Part shown: positions 1 to 11,400 of the stretch, in pieces | Numbering within the stretch: position 1 is the first letter of the stretch | Layout: every line of letters begins with the position of its first letter | Notes under the pieces: model-generated | The model's input: only the letters and a program-made list of their open reading frames with translations | Database searches by the model: none | Told to the model about the DNA's origin: nothing | NCBI GenBank assembly: GCA_029378245.1 | Contig: JARKIF010000023.1 | Location: forward strand, 620,001 to 684,000 | Source of the DNA: Roridomyces roridus | Taxonomy: Eukaryota > Basidiomycota > Agaricomycetes > Agaricales > Mycenaceae | Direction: 5' to 3' | DNA: 64,000 nt | Translations under genes and position numbers: made by a program

Positions 1-39
1 TGTCAAAGCTGTAATCCTCCAGTTTTGTACACATTCAAA

Positions 40-156
40 GTTTGTATGCCCCAGTGGTCTGCTTGCATTAACCTTGAGAAAGGTTGACATGAGGGGGTCA
101 CAGGTTCAATTCATGTTGGTGCCTATTCATTTCAAATTATCTTCTATTGCTTTTTT
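40..156 (+). repeat. tRNA-like (SINE head-like) Pol III segment
   Basis: An A-box-like TGCCCCAGTGG (47-57) is followed by a hairpin AACCTT-GAGA-AAGGTT (71-86) and a strong B-box match GGTTCAATTCA (about 103-113). A run of six T near 151-156 could end Pol III transcription. The acceptor and T stems do not pair properly, so this is not a convincing functional tRNA. A tRNA-derived SINE head or a decayed tRNA fits better. Confidence 0.25.
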
Positions 157-2473
157 GTTATATCTAAAATATCTACGAAGCCGATACGGATCGCTGGAGG
201 AAATAAGAACCGTTGGATGTAGGAGTGGACGATAAGGAACCTATGACGCAACACCGGTCGACGCAGGCTACCTTGGACCGGGGACGCGTCATCTGTGGGA
301 GAATTTTGTATGGGTCATTTCACATCTCAAGATTGGGAGTGTGGCGACAAGTTGAGCCCAAGAACTGGAGATGCCACAGTGGGAATGTGCGTGCCCGGGC
401 CAAGTCCGGGGCTGTTGAAGGACATTTGATGTCTCATCAATGCTCAGGCCAGCATCAGAGTCGAATACTTGGTGTAAATCAGCTGTAATGCAAGTCTGAG
501 AGCTATTTAAATTCATTATTGGAGTGTTATAGACCCAATGGACTGCCTGGAATACATTTGAATCCAGGAAACAAGGAAGCCAGCGAGGTATGGTGGGGAA
601 AGCGATCACTGCTTGCAGGTGCCGCCGGTGCCGCCTGTAAATCCTGTAAATTGATATCAATTTACAGTAAATTGATCCAAGCTACGCGTTTAGCGCCCTT
701 ATTTCACTTATTGCAGGGGAAATGGCATCAGTCAACACGTTTGAGCGCAATTTCTCTTCTTTTCCAATTTCTCTTGGCTGAAAGACACTTAACAGATGAC
801 TGATGACCCTCCGAGCCTCAGATTATTTTTCTGGTGCTCTAGTGCAACACTGGTGTCGGGCATTCCAGCGCCAAAGACGATTTGCACATGTTGATCATCC
901 ATCAACCACCGCCTACTCTTCACCACCCCAACGAACAGCTGCCACCACAATGGCTCGACACTTGGACGACTAACCCTCCGCCCCATTCCCGGCCGTGACC
1001 TCGCCTTAGCGGTTCTCGCGACAAGGACCCGCCGCAAGAATGTCAATCACAAACAATTGCGTCGCGTCGCGTCTCTCGGGAGCCACCACCTACACTGTCC
1101 AGACCATGGCTGGTGAGCTCAACCTTTTGCTCCCTTCTTTCTCCATCCCTTCGTACCACAAGCCATAAGCCGGAGAGCAAGAGATCCGCCCTCTTGGAAC
1201 TCCCAAGCTCGCGCTGGCCTCTGTGCCTTTTCTTCTTGTCCTTTTACCACTGTATTGAAAATTTACTACCTGAGGATGGACTAACATCTCACAGGAAGAC
1301 GCACCCTCCATGACGGCACCGGGCTTCCTCATCTTCGGCGCGCCCTCAAAGCAGTCGGCCGACGGTGTCCACATGGTCATCTTCTTCCTACATGGGTTCC
1401 CTTCTTGTGTATCCACCAGCACCATCGCTTCGCCCTCAGCCATTCGTCCGTCTCAACAGCACGATGAAGCACACCTAATCAGCCTGGCTCTTTGTCGCTC
1501 CGGTCACCCCGGCGCATGCGCCGACTCGTATGACAGTGCCTGCGACCGAGTTCAAATGCCAGGTTCAGCGCCACCCTCTTACCAACGCGAGCGGCGGACC
1601 TTGGAACTCGGTCGTCTTGTGCCGATATGACTCATCACCACCCGCCATCCCAAAGTGAGTATTCTTGACCATTTCCCGTCCAATTCACATGAGCCTAATT
1701 TTCCCACCTGCACCAGGACTCCCTCTATCGAACTGGGGCAGTTTTAGAGGTCTTCCGGGTCTGCCGCCTTCGCCGCGGTCGGTCGAGCACAACGCATGCA
1801 CAGCCATTCAGCGCCACCCAGTGAAAGTGCGTATTTCTCTACCATTTCCTGTCCAGTTTGCTTGAGACTAATTTTCTCCCCTGCGCTAGAACTCCCTCTA
1901 TCGAACTGTAGCAGCTGTAGAAGCTGTCCGGTTCTGCTGTCGTCGCTGCCGCTGTTTGAGCCTGAGGGCAAGGAATACACCAAAGTAAGTCTTTCTCTAC
2001 CATTTTCACATTTTATATCTAATCCTTTCACAGCTCGTACATGCCAGGGCTTTAGTGCCCGTTTGCATCACCTCCGGCATCACTGATCAACTCGAAGCGC
2101 GTGCCGCCACGTCGCTGGGGCGCAACAAACTCTACGCCTTTGAGGACATGGCCTCTTGATCCGATGGCGGCCAGTATGGGGAGGGCACGTTCGAGGGCAG
2201 TCACCGGCAAGGCCACACTCCCAGTACATGAGCTGCGTCTGAGCTGGGGAGCATCAGGATACGAGGATGGGGCTGGCAGGGTGTCGGTGCTGAATCCACG
2301 GTGAGCATATCAAACTTCTACTGACTCTACCCTTATTCTGAACAAGTCCTCAGCTTTTACTTCGACCTATCTAGTTAACAAATCTTGTAGTTTGGGGCGG
2401 AATATAGTATTTTCACCATCACGACCGATCATTCCGTGAAAGGGGCAACCTTCTTTCCCTTAGCACTCCATCC
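157..2473. other. no supported gene; degenerate coding-like stretch
   Basis: Several short exon-like pieces with GTGAGY/GTRAGT donors and pyrimidine-rich acceptors lie between 1040 and 2080 on the plus strand. They include one possible start at 1040 with a donor at about 1111. No continuous reading frame or recognisable domain can be built from them. The stretch just upstream of 2474 may hold the promoter of the nuclease gene, but no clear TATA box is visible. Confidence 0.4.
1650..1950 (+). repeat. diverged tandem duplication of an intron-exon unit
   Basis: Two units of about 120 bp are clearly related: one from about 1653 to 1775 and one from about 1826 to 1948. Each has an intron-like segment (GTGAGTATT / GTGCGTATT, then TACCATTTCC-like and CTAATTTT motifs, then ...CTGCRCYAG). 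Each is followed by the same start of an exon, ACTCCCTCTATCGAACTG. The spacing is about 173 bp. A third, weaker intron-like copy starts at about 1984. Confidence 0.6.
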
Positions 2474-5400
2474 ATGGGCATTCCGGGTCTCTGGCAGGTG
2501 CGTGCGAGCTTTGTTCTTCTCTGCTGGGTGCTGAATATGTTTCCAGCTTATCGAGTCTTCGGCACATACTGTGTCTTTCAAAGAGTTGGGCCTTTTCGAG
2601 GGCCCTATCTCTGGACACCGCGAAATGCAGTCGATAATCATTGGTGTGGATGCGGGGTACGATGCTTTGTGCGCCACTGAATCCTTACTAACATCTTGCC
2701 AGGCTTTGGATGACCCAATGCCAGACGGTTTTCCACAAACCTCACCATGCACAAATGGGCAGCAACCCGGAACTTCGTGCGCTCCTCTACAAACTCCTGC
2801 AGTTGATTCAGGCGGGAGTTGTTGCGGTCTTCGTTTTCGATGGTCCTCATCGGCCGTCGGTGAAACGGGGAAAGCAAGTCAAGACCAAGCCGCATTGGCT
2901 CGTAGAGGGGTTCGTCAAGATGATTGAAATGTCCGGCTTCCACCACCACCAGGTCTCATCTTTTACCCTAAGTTATTTCGCTTGATTCTGACACTTGTTT
3001 GACAGGCGCCGGGCGAGGCTGACGCAGAGCTCGCGCTTCTTGACCGCCTTCACCTCATTGACGGCGTCTTGACCGACGATGGTGATGTTGCTCTATTCGG
3101 CGCACATCGTATCATTAGAAAGTAAGCACCCCTTCTTGCAATCTGCTTCTTGCACTAATATTCTACTCTTTAGGATGAACAAACGTAACCTAGATGAAAT
3201 CATGGTGTATACAGCTACCTCCATGGAACAAGACCCGGCTTTACAGCTCACCCAAGGCGGCATCTTACTTCTGGCACTCATGAGCGGGGGAGACTATGAT
3301 GCGGTGAGCCTGTCCAATCTTTTATGGTATGTCGGAAATTGTTGATCTGTATCATAAGTAATTATAAATCGATTATGATCAATTATACAGTAAATATTGC
3401 ATAATCCAAAACGGGTACTATAATTGATGTATAATCAAGGGGAATTGTGTATAATTGATTGATAATAGACAGGGGGGTCCTTGTAATAGAGATGTCCCCA
3501 CTCCCAGGCTAGACCCTCATGCTCGCTATGTCCTCATACCTTCTTCGCCGCAACTCCTGCCCCTCGTGACGCCTTGAAAGGACTTCAAAAAGCCTCGCCC
3601 GACCCGCACAGTCAACGCAAGACACGCGAAAATGGAATACACAAGGCTGGGGCTTGGATAATGTGGTGCGTTGTGCGTCCCCATCGAAGGCTACAAAGAC
3701 CAAGACAACCTCCCTCCGCAAGCTCTGCTTCCACCTGGACCCTGCACCACTCAAGAATCGCTTCACAATGGCCTCCGAGTTGACCAGCCCGTGCTGCCGC
3801 CGAGGTGATACCGTCCTGCGGTAGCTGTTTCTCTTGTACCTCAAACCAATGCGACAATGATGAATATAGAGGTTAAGGCCCCCGCGCGGGGTACAATATA
3901 TTCAAGGTGGAAAACGGATACAGATTGCAGCAGGTAGTAGATTGTAATAGGTAGAAGTGGATGAAGCCGATCGTCACCATTTAGTAGCATTGAATGAAGA
4001 TCGTCGATCGAGACCATCGGACAACAAAGATGATTCGTCCAGTGGGGGACGCGCACGCGCCGGCGCCTCAAGTGCGAGACGGAGAGTTATTGCGTTGACG
4101 AAAAGTCACCCGCGCCCGAAGAGAAAACACGTCCGTCCCGAGCTCATCAGGGAAACCAATACAAGAGGGGTCCATACGCGTAAGGAAGACACCTGTGGAA
4201 GGGAGGGATCAACAACTGCGACGCAAGAAAATAGGGTAGAAGCGCCCAACCAGAAAACCAGCCCGCAGAGGAACTACCCCGTCGATGGACATCAGCGTCC
4301 CCATCTGACTTTCTCTTCCTGAGCCACTATTCCTCATAGGGATGTGCGGGTTATTCTGGCGACATTTTCGAGAACTTTCCGGTCGACTTCCCTCATTAGG
4401 AATGTCCGCTATACTGAAGTAATAACACTCTCATGAAACGCTCCTGCTCCTGCTCAGAAATACGGACGATGGTGACGTCCTGGCATATCCAAACTCAAGA
4501 TTCCACCGGCGAGAAGCTGTGCTTCCCTTGCGAACCTATCACACTGGACAATGGCGTATTCTTCAAACCGAACGGGTGAAAACGCTCCGATTACGAATGC
4601 GGCGTGGGCGTGCCTGCGCGCACCCTGTATTCTGAATATCCGAAGCGCTAATCGTTCATCGTTCATGCTCATCTCCGTCGCGTTCCAATATTAGATGGTT
4701 GCCCTCTACGTGAAGAGGCCCTCCTCGCTCGCTGACACCCAACTCGACAAGAAGAAAGGACAAAATATCAGACTCACCCGATGGTGCTTGATACCTTTCG
4801 CTGCCGTACACGTCCTTCTCGCTTGCCAAGCTCCTTTCCCATGTTGACAAAACCTCTGGCTCTGCACGAAACAGGCGTTCGAAGACCTAGTTCACAGGTT
4901 CTGCGCGTGTTTGGTCTGTGTATAGTGTATAGTACGCCGACTCTGTACAATCATACGTCTGGATTGAGTCGAGTCCAGTCGTGTCGAAAGATCAAATGCG
5001 CAAGATACCAAATTTCAAAACATGCCGAGAAGGATAACCGATGCTGATTTCAAGATTTCCTGACCAGGTCGTACATGAGGGCCTCATTCGGCGTCTTTGG
5101 TCGCGGAAACCAGTCGATCTGAACCTGGTGTTCAAAGAATGTTGAGATGCTCGTCATCAACGGGTCCAATCGGGTCAGACCAGCCAAAGAGCTGAATGAC
5201 ACGAACTCCCGGTGATGGACACCACATACACATTGGCCGTGTGTTCGTTCAGCACCGTCCCAGAACATCGAGAGGTGCATGAGACGTTCTGTCGAATCAC
5301 AGTCAATGAGCGAGCATCACATGAAAACAATAGTCACCATATAGATACCTGAGCGGCACCGTCCAATGTCCCATCCAGATATGGACATTTTCGCTCCCAT

Positions 5401-8400
5401 CGCAAACGTGATACTCTCGCATTCGTTTCTGGCACTTCAGGCTACCTCAAACCATACCTACTTAGGCTTAACATCGGCCTGAGATGTGGGGCCTAAGTAG
5501 GTCCCAGGAGGTGGGCATAACCATGGTGGGGAGTGGTGGGCATACCCACTTGGGCATGCCCACCGTGTCACGTCACGCTCCATGGTGGGTATGCCCACCT
5601 CTCAGCGCAGCCAGCTCGTTTTTGGGATTTTGGTGCCTGTACCGGACCGTTTTCGTGCCTGTTACTGGGCCCTGGGCATGAGCTAGCAGGCCAGCCCGTT
5701 TTCTGAATCTAAGGCCGTGTATGGGGTGGTATTTGTGCCTACTGCAGGGTCCTGGGTAGTACTTGGCCAATCAACCAGTTTGCTCTTGGTATTTTAGTGC
5801 CTGTACGGACGGTTTTTGTGCCTGTTGCTGCGTTGTGGGTAGTAGCTATTTGAGCAGCTCAATCTTTGAAATTAGGGCCATTTTTGTGCCTGTTGCTGAA
5901 CCGTGAGTAAGTATCAGTGGGTAGATCAGCATGGTTTGCGGATTTTGCCATTTTTCCGGGGCCTGGTGTTTATGATGTTTGTGCCTATAATGGTGTCTGC
6001 CTTGGAGCCTATTGCCAGGTCATGGGTCAGCCCGTAGACAATGAGAATTTTGGGACGTGTATGGTGTTGATTCGGTATTACCGCTCTCTCGTTTCAACGC
6101 AAGATGACCATGTCTTCCCTGCATAATCCGAGAGCAGCTTGGTGCACCATCATGTAGAATTTCTGACGGAAGCTACTGCAGGAGAACAAGCCACTGAGCT
6201 AGGGAAGAAATACAAGCCGTAATTTTCAACCTGAGTAGTAAATAATTCAGTTGGGCATGCCCACTCTATGAGGGCATACCCACTGTAGGCATGCCCACCA
6301 TCCTATCTGCGAGGTGGGCATACTCACCGTGGGCATGCCCACCATCCTATCGTGAGGTGGGCATACTCACCGCGGGCATGCCCACCATCCTATCTGCGGG
6401 GTGGGCATACTCACCGTGGGCATGCCCACGATCTTATCCGCGAGGTGGGCATACCCACCGTGGGCATGCCCACCGTCCTATCCGTGAGGTGGGCATACTC
6501 ACCGTGGGCATGCCCACGATCCTATTCACGAGGTGGGCATACCCACAACCCTTTCCGTGAAGTGGGTACGCCCACCATGGGCATGCCCACCAGCCCATCT
6601 GGCATCCAGCCGGTGGGCAGACCCACTCCCCAACATCCAAATGAGGTCTAAAGCAAGTGGTTTTCTTCTCAATGCCACTCAGAGAGGGGTTGATTTTTTT
6701 TGCCTGAGAAGCTGTAGTTCAATTCGGCTATCAAACGTGCCGGGCACTTCAATAACAGGCCTTTCACAGTGACATTTACTTCAGGACTTTGATGAGAATT
6801 CCTCTTGTTCGAAAACACAAGTCGCAGCTGTGCAACTGGTCAAACCATTGAGAATCGGCAATCACACATTGCGGGACTCGGGTGGTATCTCGGCAGAGTC
6901 GGTAGTACTCGGATCCTTACTCCAAGACTAAGTAAGTACTTGGTCAACCAATATTAATAGTCAACTCAGGAAGTCGCGATGGCAGTCAATTCGTGCCCGA
7001 GGCCCGTCCAACGAACCCAAACCACACATTGTCCCTTCAATTTGGCACATGGCACGCGAGTGATCGACGAACAATGGAGGATCATTGATCAACGAACAAT
7101 GCAGCCGGCGTGTGTCATCATTTGTTAGCGGACGTGTCATGTGACTCTGCACTCTCTTCCGCACCACAACCTCCGCCCACACACGGACAACATCGGCACG
7201 CAGCAACCGCGCATGAAAAACTTAGTCTACGCCATAGAACGCCATACTCACGCCCCAGGATGCCGGAGGAGTTTGTCAAAGAGCTGGCGGCATGCATATT
7301 ACACTTCAAGCAGGTGCGTCGCTGACGCCCAGCCCTCCCTTGCATCACTCACACTTTTTAGCGTCCGGTTGAGCGTCATCTTGCCCCAAAATGCTCACAT
7401 GCCGCCCTCCGCCATCCGCCCTCAGCAGAACCGGCATACCGTCTCCTGGACCGCGTGTTACTATCCAACACTCGTTCCGGCGGTGTCTAAAAGAAGGGGC
7501 AAGATGCCACGAATACCCTCACCCTCACCCTCCCCCGACTCCCCTACTCTGCTTGTCGGTGCCCTCTTATCCATCTCCGTGCATCCATCTGCGCTGTCTG
7601 CCGTACCCTCGCGCCCTGGATTATGTGTGCTTCTTCTCTCTATCCGTTCAACCTATTACTGACTTGAATTCCAGGCTATCTCATTCCACCGACTCTGATG
7701 ATCCTTATTCGCTCATTTATTCCCACTGACAACTCACAGTTTGACGTCGCTGGTGCTTAAACGCAAGTCTGTTCTCACTCGTGCCGGTCTGGGTACCATG
7801 TGTGTGTTTCCTCTCCGCCTCCGAGAGCCGTACTGACTGGGACTAAGCATCCAAGGAACACCCGACACCCGCTGGGTTCTCTCAAACGGCTTAGTGCTAC
7901 GCTTCCTGGACCTTTCTCACTCTGGTGTGTGCCCTTGCTCATCCCAGCCTGGTTACCCTGGTAGACTCACGGTGCGAATTTGCGATATAATCTACTGTGC
8001 CGATGCCGGTTCGTGCGTCTCGTCCATGTTTCATTCCCCACCTCACTGTTTCAAGTCGGATGCCGTGCTCTATGTTACGCCGGTTTTGAGTGGATTCCAT
8101 GTGTGTGCGTGGCATTATTTTCATTGTCCGGCAGATCGCGCCGTTCTGATCTACTTGATGTATCAGACGTGTGTGCAGTTTGTGAGTGCGGCACATGTGA
8201 GTTCGTTGTTCCCGTGCTTGAGCCATACTGACCCGCGTGATAGTCGTGACCACCGGGACATTCTAGTTTGCCTTGTGCTAGCTGTGAAGAGTTCTCTCCC
8301 CGGCACCCTGGGCCGCCGCCTATGCGCATCGTCCTCCAATCCAGCCCGATTTGAGAAACCCTCTCCATCCCCGGACGGACGCCCACGCCCACCTGGGTTC

Positions 8401-11400
8401 CATTATCCGACCGCCCTGCTGAGCTGGCTTATAGATCCGTGTGATAATATGAATCAATTTCCTTTTCGGACGCACGCGTACACCTTGTTGGGCACCTTGG
8501 GTGTGTTGTTTTGTGAGGGGAAGGCTGCGAAAAGTCAGTCCACTACGTCTGCACCCTCTTTGCTAGCCCTGCTGAAGCCTCCCTGCCCTGAAGCTCTACT
8601 AACTGTCGAGTACCTTTCCATTCTCCATGTCCCTGCCCCCTGTTCTCAGGATCCATTCGTATGTGACTTTTGTGAGTGAATCCGTTCTGTCCACGCCATC
8701 GTTACTCAACTGCTCACATTGATTCCAGATGCAAATTCGGGCGCTGTGGTATGCGTTCTTCCCCATTCGTCTGCGTTATTAGTACTGATCCAACTTTCGT
8801 GCCCCATACTCGGTCGGAGACAGTTCGATATGCATGTTGGCGTGCTTGGTAGCACCTCGGTTGAATCCATCGAGACCGCTTGATTCGGTGGGGGGATTTG
8901 ACCGGCAGCGGACCGGCGTCCGTGGCCGATACGTTTGGAGTATCGAACGTTCAACGATGAGATACCTTCTCGGTGCGTGCGTTGACTCTGCGGTCCGTGC
9001 ACCCCGCACACGGCCAGCCTTGACGATCTGTTTCGTGGAGGGAAGGTTTGCGCCGCCCTCTCTGGAACTATCCCTAGACTCTTCTCTCCGCCCTCGTGCC
9101 GTTCCCAACACTTGCTCAAGTCCAGCTCGATTGACGCGGACAGAACCCCGCATTCGCGTTCAATGCTGTTTTCTTCTTTCTGTTGTCGTGTGGGTATAAA
9201 TATGTCCTCTGTCCCTCGCTTCCACGCTACTGTCCCTTATCATACATAATATTAAGGAAACCATATAATGAGATTACGGGTGCGTGTATACGGTTGTGTC
9301 CGTCGCATCGAAGGGAGGTGCGTGGACTAGCGGAATGAATGCTATATCGACTGAAGCGGGCAAGTAGCCACTGAGGAATGGAAAAGTGATCATGTACATG
9401 CGCTGGATTCGTCCACCCCGCGGCGGCATTGGGACGATACAAAGGCTCTATAAATCTACTACGCACTTCGAGCCCACATGTTGAGGTTTTAGCTTTGAAA
9501 ACGGACATTGTGTCTTTGAACAGAATGGTTCTTCAAGAAGAATGCCCGGTGCGTTGGGGCTCGCCTCTTGAATCAAATTGGACTACTGCTACATGACAAT
9601 CCGATCGGAGGTCAGAATCGATTCAATTGAATAATCAGAGACACTCACCGCTACTATCATGACCTCGTTCGGAGTCGATACAGAGATTTTTTTTTTCACT
9701 TGCTCTGTGTATCCATCCATTATCTGAGAGAAAAAGAATCCTTCAGGCCAGTACGCATCCATTTCAAATTGTTTTAGATGTTGGGAAGGTGCCATCAACA
9801 CGGTAAAGCTTTGCATTGGAGAATCTACTCGGAAGGTTTCAGCTCCGAATCTACCTCGAATGCTGTTTGGACTGGACATACCTCTCTCCAGCTCCCGTAA
9901 CCACAAAATTTGCAAGTCCTAGAACGGCTCACAACAATTCAGAAAGGCCGAGGAAACGAAGCACACTCAAATCTATTGGATGCTAGTACTATTTCAACCT
10001 TTCATACAAACAGACACTAGTATCACTTTGGTACGCACAAGAGCCGGAGACGTGGACACTCCGATGCGATAAATCACAGAGAACAAATTTTGGTGCGTGT
10101 CACTCCGAATCTACCGTTGGTCTACTTTCACAGTACTCGATACATACAATGCAGTCATATAGGCTAATGTCTACTGGATGAACCCGAATGTATCCGGAAG
10201 ACCTACAGATACTGATAGACCCGCCGAAGGAGAAGAGAGAAAAGAGCCACCTAAGTATACGCCTTGCGCACCAATGTGAATATGCGCTCGCTCTCCGCGT
10301 CGTCTGCTGACTAGATTTTCAATTTGGTCAGTATTCAAACTCAAGGAAAGAAAGAGCGATGGCAGAATACACACAGTGCGAGAGGTACGACGTGTCCATA
10401 TTTATACAAGAAAAAGAGACGGACGCATGACTTCAGCAACACGATCCGAGAACGCAGATGATTCAGAATGAACGGCATCCGGGCGTCGCCGTGCAGTCGA
10501 CGATGGGACAGAGACATTACCTCTTCAAACGAGCTCAATTTGGTGGTGTAGCGGTGGGTGACGGACGAAAAACGCACGTAGGCGGCGGTGACGGTGACAA
10601 GAGGGACAAATCTTGACTGTACTAGCCCCGGTGTTAAAAAATGAAGTACATACATCTGAAGTCGATGAGAATACATAAGTAACAACGGTGCAGAGAGAAG
10701 GGATGAACCCACAACTTAAGCCAAAGCACGAAGGCTGATTACAAAGGAAAGGTACCCGACAGACACTAGACGTTCAGCGGGGGCATCGCCTTTTAAATGA
10801 GCCGCGCGGCGAGGTGAGGTAGACGGCCCGGCCGCAGCTGCGGATGGGGTTTCTGAATCAAAAACAATCCAAAACCACTGTATTCAGCCGCCGAACCCCG
10901 CCGTGAATTGTCACCAAGCACGAAACAGCCTCCCCACGGATGCATCGCGCAACTTGAAGCTCACGGCCGCGGGTGGGGAAGCGCTGCCGTTAATATTGAT
11001 GCGGGTGGGATGAAGACGCACACTCAAAATGCGGTGCATTTCGAGTACATATAAGCCAAAGAGATTGAAATGTAATTGATGTGCTCACCCAATGCGTCGT
11101 GTCAGACGAAACAGAGAGTGAGTGGTCGGCGGAGGTCTAGTTTGGGTCATTATAGATTTGCGACTACATACATACATCATGCATGCACGAAAACAAATCA
11201 GCGTTCCGATCCGTGAACATGGACGCGTACCTCAAATTCTGCGCAGGGAAAAAGATGGACACAATGTCGATGACCTGCAGCCCCGGTCAAAAAAGCGATG
11301 AGAGAAGGAGAGAATGGAAGATAGACGCACGTGTGCATGCGGCCAAGGACAGGGACTTGAAGGCTCGCTCTCTCTATCGGGGTCAATTTGGGGACTCGGG

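Noticed and set aside
6245..6630. CRISPR-like array (regular repeats and spacers) in the fold-back arms
   Set aside because: The genome is eukaryotic, the spacers are themselves near-identical linkers, and the repeat is a perfect palindrome duplicated in the opposite arm; it is a tandem array inside a transposon.
7894..8679. 261-residue open frame in the spacer as a gene
   Set aside because: Composition is Cys/Ser/Pro-rich with no domain, splice-like signals interrupt it, and the inverted counterpart does not conserve the frame.
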